A stretch of DNA of 64,000 nucleotides from Litorilinea aerophila (GCF_006569185.2 NZ_VIGC02000027.1:1-64000); one strand, 5' to 3'; counted from the first letter of the stretch, positions 19,201-27,445 are shown. Numbers and translations are program-made. Notes: generated by a model not told the origin, from the sequence alone.

Positions 19201-20136
19201 CTGCTTCACCGGCGTGTACTCGGTGTTGGCCGTCTGGTAGATCGTCTTGCTGCTGAAGTCCTCTTCTGTGCTGATCTCCAACTGATAGGTGTGGGCCCCT
19301 TCCACTGCGGTCCACTGGAAGCGGGGCACGTAGGCCGGCTCCAGGCCATCATCCGGGGCCAGGAGCTGGGGAGCCGTATTCCAGTTGTAGACAAAGGACC
19401 AGACCGGGCTTGACTGGCTATAGTTACCAGCGGCGTCGACGGGGGTCACCCGCCAGTAGTAGCGGTTGTTGGCGAACCGGGCGGTGGGGGTGTGCTGGTG
19501 CTTCACCGCGGTGGCGCTGTAGACCAGGTTGGTAAAGCCTTCATCCAGGGCCACCTCCAGCCGGTAGGTCGCCGCGCCGTACACGGGACTCCAGCGGAAA
19601 TCCTGGTGGCCGAAGGCGGCGATCTCGCTGTCGTGGGCCGGCGAGAGGAGTTGGGGAGCGAGGGCGCCGCCGTTGCTCCAGTCTTTGGTAAAGCGCCGGG
19701 TTTCCGAGTAGGGACCGGCCACTGCGCCCTGCTCGGCCCGGACTCGCCAGTAGTAGGTGCCGTCTTTCAGCGCTTCGGTGGGCACGTAGGAGGTACCCAC
19801 CGTGGTCTTTTCCACGACGGGGTCGGCGAAGGCGGCCGATTCGCTCACCTGGACCCGGTAGCGGGTAGCATCGGCCACCGGCGTCCATTGGAGGACCGGT
19901 ACGCCCAGGGGTGGGTGGCTCTGGCCGGTGGTCACTGCCCCATCTTGGGGTGCCAGCAGCTGGGGCGCCTCCGGCGCGGTAGGATCCACCTCCTGGGCCA
20001 GCAGATGGCCGCCGGCCGCCATCCAGAGCCAGAAGCCCACCACAACCATGCAGGAGCCTAACAGCCGGGCCAATCGACCTGGGGAAAAGCCCCGGGCCTG
20101 GGTCGAGTATGGGGACATATGCCATCGTTCCGTCAT
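16258..20136 (-). CDS. Giant secreted surface protein with ten YWRV beta-sandwich repeats
   Basis: This is a 1292-residue protein with a signal peptide near residues 22-48 (ending HLLAQ). The mature part contains ten copies of a Y-[YW]-WRV motif, each in a roughly 90-110-residue fibronectin-III-like module that ends with a pattern like PWSEVRHF. A non-repeat domain sits in the middle (about residues 660-830) and has IDRNGDTLDAGNSFF. The C-terminus is AIYLPLVANP. ATG 20136 has AGAGGA about nine bases upstream; GTG 20160 has no ribosome site. It is probably a cell-surface or sheath protein for adhesion or polysaccharide binding. It lies on the opposite strand between the two parts of the Tad region, so a pilus link is only positional. 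Confidence 0.8.
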   Translation of the reverse strand: MTERWHMSPYSTQARGFSPGRLARLLGSCMVVVGFWLWMAAGGHLLAQEVDPTAPEAPQLLAPQDGAVTTGQSHPPLGVPVLQWTPVADATRYRVQVSESAAFADPVVEKTTVGTSYVPTEALKDGTYYWRVRAEQGAVAGPYSETRRFTKDWSNGGALAPQLLSPAHDSEIAAFGHQDFRWSPVYGAATYRLEVALDEGFTNLVYSATAVKHQHTPTARFANNRYYWRVTPVDAAGNYSQSSPVWSFVYNWNTAPQLLAPDDGLEPAYVPRFQWTAVEGAHTYQLEISTEEDFSSKTIYQTANTEYTPVKQLNNDQDYYWRVKAIDYGGHSSPWSEVRHFRTRWYFQPTLLTPANNAILQSYPFFSWTPIPGVERYQIQIDKSSSFDRPIADIKIYNVTSYAQPEWRDVLIEGSYYWRVRGIDAEDNYTPWSDTRAFRVGYTTTPNPIYPPYYYPPNTAELPVHRDETVAWPLFIWDSALSYNSDTGLTQRPDYYQLTVSSDPAFQTINFQIETLGNAAAPTLAHPFNGLVDGQTYYWRVRAYKDGGQMGSENIWLARIDRGSSTLPVTESIQLIYPADAFEAVEVPPILGWLPVAGADRYRVQVSRDRDFTDVVDEATATHLNYVPWQGRLEAMPMGTYWWRVQAQDASGSPLGGWSEVRHFNLSYDLIMGNPYDFVPPATSLLDTQGGYDPLLTQVATSPDGGWGAYELGDLHIMLNRPTGDENNLYWVIAFGTPNPVTGTVRYGLYVDVDHREGEGGSTDPMGKPIAVDPLYAPDYVLYIDRNGDTLDAGNSFFLEWDGQSWMPRPSLAGIGGQVHYDSTTQAVQLQVPFTALGAGREDFVGSLAITVFSTTTDPADGLRDSLPVQAGTLNRPAFVSDMLTPLYPFDTPLSNPFVFQDMPPIRWRTPYFDSVDGYQVQLAKDPKFTQVVEEWETYESSTWSFFTLLPATFQSIQAREDNESYYWRVRIRHERYRTSSSYFDYGPWSPPMRFKLSSRVPTNPRVIPEGVVTTPTFVWDRVEGAAGYVLQVDDDANFSKPVIDVKVGATSYTWTDPLPDGTYYWRVAIRRSDKVMGQWTAPMSFTKRSLAPTLLSPVGGVVINEQPTFTWAPVLTNTGTLRMAAPRYRLQISGDPNFSNPATYTTESTTYTPAKRQTLPDGTYYWRVAVIDADNNLGAYSEPQSFYKEYLPPHLMEPQQGAAVTPATVFRWDPIHGAANYRIQIDEDPFFGSAESATTDNAAYAATKELKGPLVYWRVQMLDEDNNPGPYEVGQVALQQFAIYLPLVANP

Positions 20137-20178
20137 CTTCGTGTTCCTCTTTTGTTCCACAGGTTTTCACGGGTACGT

Positions 20179-20347
20179 GGGCGAAACATGATTCGTCCAC
20201 ACGGTAGGTGGGTGCCCCGTCGTAGGCGTGGTAGGGGCGAATAATTCGCCCCTACCGGGGCCTGGCGGCAACGGGCGGGTCACGGACCCGCCCCGATGGA
20301 AAGGGGTGCCCCGTCGTAGGCGGGGGCGAATCATGATTCGCCCCTAC
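20179..20347. repeat. Family B cluster of perfect palindromes
   Basis: Several palindromes are packed together: a 25-bp one at 20231-20255 (arms GTAGGGGCGAAT), a 9+3+9 one at 20273-20293 (arm GGGCGGGTC), a 22-bp one at 20323-20344 centred on GCGAATCATGATTCGC, and a decayed one near 20179-20199. GTGCCCCGTCGTAGGCG occurs twice as a direct repeat. The core recurs at 48340. The remaining bases to 20700 hold more GC-rich fragments of the same kind and no gene. Confidence 0.8.
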
Positions 20348-20746
20348 TTTACCCGCCGGGATGTGCACCATCGGGCGGCTGGGAGCCGTCCCTACGGCAA
20401 ACCGGTACCTTTGCGCAATTGGCGGCATCGGGCGGGCACGGGGGCCCGCCCCTACGGCCAGCATAGCAGCCTGACACGGTTGGGGTGAGGGCCAAACGAT
20501 GGGAGTGACTACGCCAAAAGGAGGATTGGCCGCCGGTTTAGGACAGGGATCCGGGGGGAGGATGGCCGAAAACGCGAGTACGACATTTGGCACATGGGCT
20601 CAATCTTTTGTGCAGCGTTCTCCGCGGCCGCCCCTCGGTTTGTTGTCGCATTGAAATCTCGTCGTTTGGCCGATACCTGGGACCAGGCTCCCTGCTACAA
20701 TGGGGGCAACTCGCAGCGGATGCGTGAAGGGTGAATACCGGAGTGC

Positions 20747-20782
20747 GTGATACGGGGTACCTGTTCACGCACCCCGTATCAC
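20747..20782. other. 12-bp inverted repeat upstream of TadE-like gene
   Basis: GTGATACGGGGT (20747-20758) pairs perfectly with 20771-20782 across 12 bases, and a further CCGTATCACC half-copy follows. There is no T-run, so it is more likely an operator or mRNA hairpin than a terminator. Confidence 0.5.
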
Positions 20783-20900
20783 ACACCGTATCACCCACCA
20801 CGCTTCTGGCAGAAAGGAGGAAGGATCCACGGAACGATGGAAGAACCTTTCTAACAGCCGCCTGTGTCATCGCCTTCGGGGCGAGGGGGCCACGACCCTG

Positions 20901-21233
20901 GTGGAATTTGCCCTCAGTGCCAGCGTGATTCTGCTGCTGGTGATCGGGATGATCGAATTCACCCGGGCGATCTACACCGCCAGCGTGGTCCAGGCCGCCG
21001 CCCAGGAAGGGGCCCGGGCCGGCATCGTCGACCCGGCCGAGATCAACGAGGCCGTCACCCGGCGCATGGTCGGGCTGGACCCGGACCGGGCCATCATTCG
21101 GTCCACCGTACGTGACGATAGTGTGCAAGTGGAGGTGATCTACCCGTACGAATTTATCACACCCTTCATCACCGGCGTGATGGGCGCCGACGGGGTGCAA
21201 CTCCGGGGGGATACCCGCATGATCGTCTACTGA
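20901..21233 (+). CDS. TadE-like pseudopilin (start uncertain)
   Basis: The frame encodes GEGATTLVEFALSASVILLLVIGMIEF (read from 20880), a typical TadE N-terminal segment, then a short soluble domain ending VQLRGDTRMIVY. The conserved Gly and the basic residues before the helix lie upstream of GTG 20901, so the true start must be earlier. The frame is open back to 20751 but has no ATG, GTG or TTG there. The only good ribosome site (AAAGGAGG, ending 20820) is spaced for ACG 20829. An ATG at 20837 is in another frame and stops after five codons. Either an ACG start or a small frameshift is implied. It is the first gene of the main Tad cluster. Confidence 0.7.
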   Translation: MEFALSASVILLLVIGMIEFTRAIYTASVVQAAAQEGARAGIVDPAEINEAVTRRMVGLDPDRAIIRSTVRDDSVQVEVIYPYEFITPFITGVMGADGVQLRGDTRMIVY

Positions 21234-21356
21234 CCCTACCATCTCCTGACGGTGAGGTCAGGCCACGGGGAAACCCGGTCGGTATCGGTTTCAAACGTTT
21301 ACGTGTTCACATCCATTCGTGTTCAAGTTCCATTTGAGTAAGAAGGAGAAACTATC

Positions 21357-21557
21357 ATGTTGTTCCTGATTTCCACCCTGCGCATGTACCTGCCTGTCTT
21401 GATCAAGGATGAAAAGGGACAGAGCCTGGCCGAGTACGGGTTGCTGTTGGCTCTGATTGCCGTGGTTGTAGTTGGCACCATCGCTGCCCTTGGGGGAGAA
21501 ATCGCAGATGCGTTTAGCGCAATCGTAGCGGAGCTAGGAGGGGCACAAGCACCATAA
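21357..21557 (+). CDS. flp: Flp-type major pilin
   Basis: This 66-residue prepilin has a leader rich in hydrophobic residues and ending KDEKG. The mature start QSLAEYGLLLALIAVVVV carries the Glu-Tyr pair diagnostic of Flp pilins. A short tail AFSAIVAELGGAQAP follows. AAGGAG lies nine bases before the ATG. It would be cut by the CpaA-type peptidase at 27460, assembled by TadA/B/C and form the pilus fibre used for adhesion or surface contact. It lies alone between two TadE-like genes with 120-380-base gaps, suggesting its own abundant transcript. Confidence 0.93.
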   Translation: MLFLISTLRMYLPVLIKDEKGQSLAEYGLLLALIAVVVVGTIAALGGEIADAFSAIVAELGGAQAP

Positions 21558-21826
21558 TTGGGGCGTTGCTCACTTTTAGAACCGCGTTGTTTCCAATCCA
21601 ATACTCGCCGTGTCAGAAAAGCCCATTGTCTAGGACCCTGTAACGACTGCGCATCTGTATCACAGCTAGACACACGCCCTTCCTCGGCCAGAACCGACAG
21701 GCCCACGTCGCCACCTTTCCGGTGCCGCGTCCCGAGGGCTTCGGCATCGGAGCGGCCCGGGGAAGGGCGTCTTTCACCCGAAAAATCTGGGTCAGTACTT
21801 CGCAATGGGGCCCATCGGCGGAGGGA

Positions 21827-21875
21827 GCATCCTCAGATGCGGCGCCGTCCCGTCTGGCCCGGCATCTGAGGATGC
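21827..21875. other. Perfect 14-bp hairpin downstream of flp
   Basis: GCATCCTCAGATGC at 21827-21840 pairs with 21862-21875 across a 21-base loop, without a T-run. It may protect the 3' end of the flp message. Nothing else is visible in 21558-21941. Confidence 0.5.
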
Positions 21876-21941
21876 CGGCTTCACGTTGGAATCATGAACG
21901 AGTGGTAGCGTCATCCAGTGCAATCTCTTGGAGGGAGGGCC

Positions 21942-22388
21942 ATGAAGAACAATCCACAGCCTGGAACCTCCCGGCCGCGACCCGGGGAGCGGGGCAGCAG
22001 CCTGGTGGAGATGGCTCTGATCTTTCCCGTCCTGCTCCTGCTGGCCCTGGGCACCATGGACATCGGCATGGGCTTCCGCACCTATATTGGCCTGACCAAC
22101 GCCGCCCGGGAAGGCGCCCGCTGGCTGACTTCCCACCCGGACGACGTGGATGGCGCGCTGGCCCGGGTCAGCGAGGAGGCCGGGCGCCTGGGCCTCAGCG
22201 TGGGCGCCATCAGCGATGGCGGCGTCGCAGTGGAGATCTCGCCCCAGCGCTCCTCCTACAGCGCCGGCGAGCGGATCACTGTCACCGTCCAGTATGACTA
22301 TCCCTTGCTCTTTGGTTCGTTTACTGGTCTTCCCACAGTGCCGTTCCGCATCGGTGCAACCATGGTGGTGCTCTATGATGGCTCCTGA
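21942..22388 (+). CDS. TadE/TadF-like minor pseudopilin
   Basis: This 148-residue protein has a Pro/Arg-rich N-terminus, then G-SSLVEMALIFPVLLLLALGTMDIGM (Glu at +5 after the glycine). That is the TadE signature, followed by a periplasm-facing or external soluble domain. GGAGG lies seven bases before ATG 21942. TadE proteins are processed by the prepilin peptidase and help initiate or anchor the Flp pilus. The 3' end overlaps the TadG-like gene by 14 bases (ATGATGGCTCCTGA), so translation is probably coupled. Confidence 0.88.
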   Translation: MKNNPQPGTSRPRPGERGSSLVEMALIFPVLLLLALGTMDIGMGFRTYIGLTNAAREGARWLTSHPDDVDGALARVSEEAGRLGLSVGAISDGGVAVEISPQRSSYSAGERITVTVQYDYPLLFGSFTGLPTVPFRIGATMVVLYDGS

Positions 22389-25368
22389 AACTGTCCGGGC
22401 CGGGCGCAGCAAGCAGCCTGGACGCAACAAACAGTGCCCCTGCCTGTGGGGGCGAATGGAAGAGATGTGGCGGCAGGAGGAGGGCGCCAACCTGGTCCTG
22501 ATCTCCCTGCTGCTGGTGGCCCTGATGGGCTTTGCCGGCCTGGCCATCGACGGCAGCAACGCCTATTTCCAGCGCCAGCGCATGCAGTTGGCCGCAGATG
22601 CCGCCGCGCTGGCCGGCGCCCGGGAGCTGGCCACCTCCCCCGTGGTCCTGATGGACCAGGTGGATGCCGTCATCCGGGAAGTGGCCATGGCCAACGGCGC
22701 GGACGAGGTCACCTGGCGCCTGATCAACAACAATACCGGCGTCCACGTGGTGGCCCAGCGCACCTTTGGCACCTACTTCGCCCGGGTGCTGGGGCAGGGC
22801 ACCATGAGCGCCCGGGCCTCGGCCGCGGCCGAAGCCACCTACCAGCCAGTTTCGGCCACCGACAACCTCTTTCCCATGACCCTTTCCTGTGACTGTGTCA
22901 GCCTGGGGGCAGATCAGACATTTGTTTATATGGATACGCCGCCTACGCCCGAAGGAAGCGAGCCCACCGCCACCCCCACGGCGACCCCCACCGCTACGCC
23001 TACCCCCACGGCCACAGCCCAGCCCACCCAGGAGGCGACTCCCACGGCGACCCCCACCGCCACCCCCACGGTCCAGCCCCCGGCCGAACCGGAAAAGGTG
23101 ATCATTGCCTTGAACGATAACAAAAATACCAAATATGCCATCACCTTTGACGGGCGGACCGGAAACACCTGGCATTACACCGTCTACGAGCTGCGGGGGC
23201 GGGATCTGAGCCACTGGGATCTGGGCATCGGCTCCTGCCTGGATCGGATTGTGAATGCCTCGCCCGGGGGCGCAGAGATGGGGGTAGACGGCAGCACCGG
23301 CTTCTACGGCATCAAGTGGGACGTCTCCGACGGTTTCAGCAGCGGCTCCTTCGCCATCACCCTGGACGGCGACTACCCGGCCGGCACGGTGGAGGCGCTG
23401 GTGAAAGGCGGGCCCAACTCGGCCACCGGCCAGATCACCGGCCCTATCTGTGATGATGCCCAAAGCCAGACGACCGCGGCGGCTGCTTCCGCGCCGGACG
23501 ACGACACCACTTATACCACCTTCGCCACCTACGCCAGCGAAGCGCCCGATCCCGGCCCGGTCACCATCGAGCTGCTGGACAACAAAAACTCCACCTATGA
23601 GGTCACCATGGTCCAGAAGAGGGGCAACACCTGGACCTATCGGGTGCGGGAAGTGCGGGGGCGAGACCTGAGCCACTGGAACCTGGGCATCGGCACCTGC
23701 CTGGACCACATTGTGAGCACCAGCCCCGGGGGCGCCGAAATGGGTACCGATGGCAGCACCGGCTTCTACGGCATCAAGTGGGACGTCTCCGACAGTTTCG
23801 AGGACGCCCAGTTCTCCATCACCCTGGATGCCGACTATCCCGCCGGCACGGTGGAGGTCCTGGCCAAGGCGGGCACCAAATCCAAGGCAGAACAGATCAT
23901 GGGGCCCATCTGCGATGGCTCCGTAGAACCGGTGGAAGAGATGGGCCCCTGCCTGGACACCATCGATTTCGAGACCAACGCGGCCGGCTCTCCCCTGAGC
24001 AAGGGCCAGATCATCGACGAAGAGTGGGCGGCCTGGGGCATCCACGTCACCACCGACCGGGGTCCCGGCCACCCGGCCATGATCTTCGACAGCACCCAGC
24101 CCAGCGGCGGCGATGCCGACCTGGGCACCCCCAACGAGGATTTCGGCGGGCCCGGCGATGGCGAAGGTGGCGGCGTGGGTGAGCCCGGCGAGAACAACCG
24201 GGCCCAGGGCAAGGTCCTGATCATCTCCGAGGACGGCGACATGTCCGACCCGGATGACAACGGCAGCGGCGGCACCATCCTCTTCACCTTCGATCACCCC
24301 GTCCAGATCGATCAGGTGCACATCCTGGACATCGATGACGACGAGGCCGGCGGTTGGGTCGCTGCCTACAGCGACAGCGGCGGACAGCAGCTCCTGACCA
24401 AGGTGGAGATGCTGGGGCTGGGCGACAACAGCTTCCAGGTGGTGCCCCTCTATGTCTCCGGTGTGCGTCGGCTGGCCATCCACTTCCCGGCCAGCGGCGC
24501 GGTGGCGGCCATCGCCTCCTGCCAGAGCTCGCCGGTCAACCTCTACAGGCTGGGGGATCGCATCTGGCAGGACACCAATGGCAACGGCATCCAGGATGAG
24601 GGGGAGCCGGGCATTGCCAACGTGGAACTGGAACTGACCATCGTGGGCCAGCCCCAGGTGGTGGACCGGGTGACCACCGACGGGGAGGGGCGCTACGCCT
24701 TTGAAAACCTGCCCGCCGGCAACTACATGGTGAAGGTGGCCGACAGCAACTTCAACAGCGGCGGTCCCCTGGCCGGCTATACCTACAGCCCCCGGGACAG
24801 CGCCAGCGACGACGTGGACAGCGACTTTAACGAGTCCACCGGCAAGGCCGTGGCCATCGTGGCCAACGGTGACAACCTGACCGTGGATGGCGGCTTCGTA
24901 CCCCCTGCCTCGCCGCCCCCGCCGCCCGACGACGAAGACGAGGGGGACATCGGTGGCGGCAGTGACGGCGGTGATGATGGGGGCGAGAACATGTGCGAAT
25001 TGACCTGGCTGGACTGGAACGGCGGCTCCAGCAGCGTGAACGAGCTGCGCCAGAACATCCAGGACCTGAGCCGCAGCGGCAAGTGGCGCATCGGAGATGT
25101 GATCCCCAAGGGGCCGCCATTCAATAACGGCACCCAGGTGGCCAGCCAGCTCCGGGATTGGGAAGGCAAGTCCTTCATCATCCCCCTCTCCCGGGCCAAC
25201 GGCAATGGCCGTCTGGTCTGTGGCTTCGCCCGGGTGACCCTGATCGACTACGAGGCTGTCGGCAACCGGCAGTCCTTTGTCATGCGCTTCCTGCGCTGGT
25301 TGGCCCGGGGCGAAGTGGAAGAGGGCGCGCCGGATTTCGGCCTGCGGGACGTCCGGGTCGAACGGTGA
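22375..25368 (+). CDS. TadG-like anchor fused to a large adhesin-like extracellular region
   Basis: About 997 residues. The N-terminus has the TadG pattern: EEGANLVLISLLLVALMG (membrane helix, residues about 36-60) and FQRQRMQLAADAAALAGA. After residue about 180 comes a Thr/Pro-rich linker of repeated PTAT. Two modules of about 110-120 residues follow that are clearly duplicates, sharing RGRDLSHW and GSTGFYGIKWDVSD. Then comes a domain with GGTILFTFDHPVQIDQVH, an SdrD-B/Cna-B-like domain (GDRIWQDTNGNGIQDEGEPG), an Asp/Gly-rich spacer and a C-terminal domain. Ordinary TadG proteins are about 300-600 residues. This one looks like a tip or anchor protein carrying an adhesive arm. The start at 22375 is chosen for the overlap with the upstream gene; ATG 22456 is possible. 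Confidence 0.82.
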   Translation: MMAPETVRAGRSKQPGRNKQCPCLWGRMEEMWRQEEGANLVLISLLLVALMGFAGLAIDGSNAYFQRQRMQLAADAAALAGARELATSPVVLMDQVDAVIREVAMANGADEVTWRLINNNTGVHVVAQRTFGTYFARVLGQGTMSARASAAAEATYQPVSATDNLFPMTLSCDCVSLGADQTFVYMDTPPTPEGSEPTATPTATPTATPTPTATAQPTQEATPTATPTATPTVQPPAEPEKVIIALNDNKNTKYAITFDGRTGNTWHYTVYELRGRDLSHWDLGIGSCLDRIVNASPGGAEMGVDGSTGFYGIKWDVSDGFSSGSFAITLDGDYPAGTVEALVKGGPNSATGQITGPICDDAQSQTTAAAASAPDDDTTYTTFATYASEAPDPGPVTIELLDNKNSTYEVTMVQKRGNTWTYRVREVRGRDLSHWNLGIGTCLDHIVSTSPGGAEMGTDGSTGFYGIKWDVSDSFEDAQFSITLDADYPAGTVEVLAKAGTKSKAEQIMGPICDGSVEPVEEMGPCLDTIDFETNAAGSPLSKGQIIDEEWAAWGIHVTTDRGPGHPAMIFDSTQPSGGDADLGTPNEDFGGPGDGEGGGVGEPGENNRAQGKVLIISEDGDMSDPDDNGSGGTILFTFDHPVQIDQVHILDIDDDEAGGWVAAYSDSGGQQLLTKVEMLGLGDNSFQVVPLYVSGVRRLAIHFPASGAVAAIASCQSSPVNLYRLGDRIWQDTNGNGIQDEGEPGIANVELELTIVGQPQVVDRVTTDGEGRYAFENLPAGNYMVKVADSNFNSGGPLAGYTYSPRDSASDDVDSDFNESTGKAVAIVANGDNLTVDGGFVPPASPPPPPDDEDEGDIGGGSDGGDDGGENMCELTWLDWNGGSSSVNELRQNIQDLSRSGKWRIGDVIPKGPPFNNGTQVASQLRDWEGKSFIIPLSRANGNGRLVCGFARVTLIDYEAVGNRQSFVMRFLRWLARGEVEEGAPDFGLRDVRVER

Positions 25369-25399
25369 GTGGGTCTTTGTGCAAGAACGAGAGTGAACC

Positions 25400-26203
25400 A
25401 TGAAACACAGCGGACTTCTATGGTGGGTTGGTGCCCTGATTTTGGCATCTCTGGCTGGCCTGTTGGCCTACGGCGTGTTGGCCACAGCGGCGCCCGCCGC
25501 GGCCGATCGCTTAGATGAAACCACCCAGCCGGTGGTGGTGGCCGCGACCAACATTCCCTTCCGGCGCTCCATCGGCGAGAGCGAACTGATCATTCGCAAC
25601 CTGCCCCTGGACGCCGTGCCGGAAGGGGCGGCCACGTCCCTGGATCAGGTGGTGGGCAAGATGGCCACGGTGGAGATCTTCGCCAACCAGCCCATCCTGA
25701 CCCAGTACCTGGTGACGCCGGACATCGTCACCCAGGCCGTGGCCCTGTCCGTCCCGGAGGGGAAGACGGTGATCGCCGTCCCCACCCAGTCCAAGCTGAT
25801 CAGCAACCGCCTGATCCGCCCCGGCGACCGCATTGACCTGATGGCCACCTTCGACGTGGAGGTCCAGCGCTCCCAGGGCAGCGGACCCCTGGCCGAGACC
25901 ATCGCCCTGATGCAGAACCTGGAGGTTCACGCCATCATCCTCCCGGCCACCACCGTGGAGGAGGGGCCGTCCTCCCTGACCAGCCAGGAAGGGGGCGTCT
26001 TCCGCACCCCGGATGAAAAGGGGCAGTCCATCATCCTGGCCGTAGACCCTCAGGACGCCTTGACCATCCGCCACATCCTGGATGTGGGCGGCTCACTGGA
26101 CCTGGCGGTGCGGGCTCCGTCCGACGATAGTGTGGTGGACATCAAGCCGGTGGATCAGTTCTACCTGGCCGAGCGTTACGGCATCGACCTCAACCGATAC
26201 TAA
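25400..26203 (+). CDS. cpaB: Flp pilus assembly protein CpaB/RcpC
   Basis: This 267-residue protein has an N-terminal membrane helix (residues about 8-27), then a SAF domain (VVVAATNIPFRRSIGESEL) and a RcpC/CpaB domain with AVPTQSKLISNRLIRPGDRIDLMATF. In diderm bacteria CpaB works with the secretin in the cell wall. No secretin gene is present here, so it probably acts in the wall or at the outer membrane-face of a monoderm envelope. It follows the TadG-like gene by 31 bases in the same operon. Confidence 0.9.
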   Translation: MKHSGLLWWVGALILASLAGLLAYGVLATAAPAAADRLDETTQPVVVAATNIPFRRSIGESELIIRNLPLDAVPEGAATSLDQVVGKMATVEIFANQPILTQYLVTPDIVTQAVALSVPEGKTVIAVPTQSKLISNRLIRPGDRIDLMATFDVEVQRSQGSGPLAETIALMQNLEVHAIILPATTVEEGPSSLTSQEGGVFRTPDEKGQSIILAVDPQDALTIRHILDVGGSLDLAVRAPSDDSVVDIKPVDQFYLAERYGIDLNRY

Positions 26204-26221
26204 GGACAGTTTGGTGTAACC

Positions 26222-27445
26222 ATGGATGAGCAGAAAACGTTGCATCTCGGCCTGGTGACAGGCGACCCCTTCCGGGCTGAAAGTCTGGAGCAGATCCTCC
26301 AGGAGTTGGGCTGGCAGCTGACGGCCTGTGTCAACCTGCCGGAGCCAGAACGTCGGCTGCGGCGCCAGCCCCTGGACCTGATCCTGGTGGACCTGGACCT
26401 GCCTTCCGCCATTGCGCAACTGGGCGAGCTGGTCCGACTTTTCCCCCACATTCCTGTGCTGGCCCTGGCCACGCCCCAGCGGCTCATCGAGCTGCAGGAT
26501 GCGCTCCAGGCGGGTGCCACTGGCTTTGTGGCCTTCCCCATCGAGGTGGGCCATTTCCAGACCACGGTCCTGCGGACGGTCCAGGCCCGCTCACTCCAGG
26601 CCTCGCCCCAGGCCGGTGCTGCTGCTCGTCCCCGGGGCGCCCGGATGATCGCGGTCACCGGCCTCAAGGGGGGCGTGGGGCGCAGTACCCTGGCCGTGAA
26701 CCTGGCCGTGGCCCTGCGGCAGCAGACCGACCAGGATGTGATCCTGGTGGAGGCCCATCACCACCTGGGGGATCTTTCCCTGATGCTCAACGTGGTGCCC
26801 AGGCACACCCTGGCCAGTTTGGCGAAGGAAGAGAACATTGACCTGGACGTGATTGAAGGCCACCTCCAGCCCCACCGCAGCGGGGTTCGGCTGCTGGCCG
26901 CACCGCCGGATCTCTCCCAGTTGGTGAGCCTGCCTGTGGAGAGCTGGCGCCTGATTCTGCAGTATCTGCGGGAGCTGGCCGCCTATGTGGTGGTGGACAC
27001 CGGCGCCGTCGCCGATGATGTCCTTTCCGAAGTGCTGACCCTGGCGGACGAGATCCTGATCGTCACCGGGCCGGACCTGGCCAGCCTGCGCAACGCGCTG
27101 GTACTACACAACGCGCTGGAGAGCGAGGCCAACGTACAGGGGCGCCCCCATATCGTCCTCAATCGGGCCGGTGTGCGTGGGGGGCTGACCGAGGCGGCCA
27201 GCAGTGCCCAGCTTGGAGAGCGGATCGGGGCGGAGATCCCGGACGATCCGGCCCTGGCCACCTTTGCCCTGAATCGGGGCATGCCCTTCGTCCTGAGCCA
27301 TCCACGATCCTTGCTGAGCCGGTCGGTGGTGCGGCTGGCCGTAACCCTGGCCGGCAAGGGCGCTGTGAAGCAGGCGTCCGCCAGAGCCCGGCGGCGGGCG
27401 GGGCTGCCCTTTTTCGGGCGGCGGCGGGCCGTTGAAGCCACTTGA
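26222..27445 (+). CDS. tadZ: TadZ/CpaE pilus-localising ATPase with degenerate receiver
   Basis: This 407-residue protein pairs an atypical receiver domain (residues 1-125) with a MinD/ParA-type ATPase (Walker A KGGVGRST with Lys149). The receiver keeps an acidic residue at the usual place (LVDLDLPS, Asp57), but the conserved Lys-Pro is FPIE, so it is unlikely to be phosphorylated normally. The ATPase region includes VILVEAHHHLGDLSL and VVVDTGAV. It is expected to recruit the Tad apparatus to its cell position. A Gly/Arg-rich basic tail ends the protein. It is the second TadZ in the window. Confidence 0.9.
   Translation: MDEQKTLHLGLVTGDPFRAESLEQILQELGWQLTACVNLPEPERRLRRQPLDLILVDLDLPSAIAQLGELVRLFPHIPVLALATPQRLIELQDALQAGATGFVAFPIEVGHFQTTVLRTVQARSLQASPQAGAAARPRGARMIAVTGLKGGVGRSTLAVNLAVALRQQTDQDVILVEAHHHLGDLSLMLNVVPRHTLASLAKEENIDLDVIEGHLQPHRSGVRLLAAPPDLSQLVSLPVESWRLILQYLRELAAYVVVDTGAVADDVLSEVLTLADEILIVTGPDLASLRNALVLHNALESEANVQGRPHIVLNRAGVRGGLTEAASSAQLGERIGAEIPDDPALATFALNRGMPFVLSHPRSLLSRSVVRLAVTLAGKGAVKQASARARRRAGLPFFGRRRAVEAT

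Noticed and set aside
22967-23083. Repetitive ACCCCCAC-rich DNA that could be read as a repeat array
   Set aside because: It is an in-frame Pro/Thr-rich linker of the TadG-like protein, without spacers as in CRISPR.
22321-25401. Uninterrupted 1026-codon frame antisense to the TadG-like gene
   Set aside because: High GC content creates long antisense frames; the product has no recognisable domain and the plus strand gene is clear.
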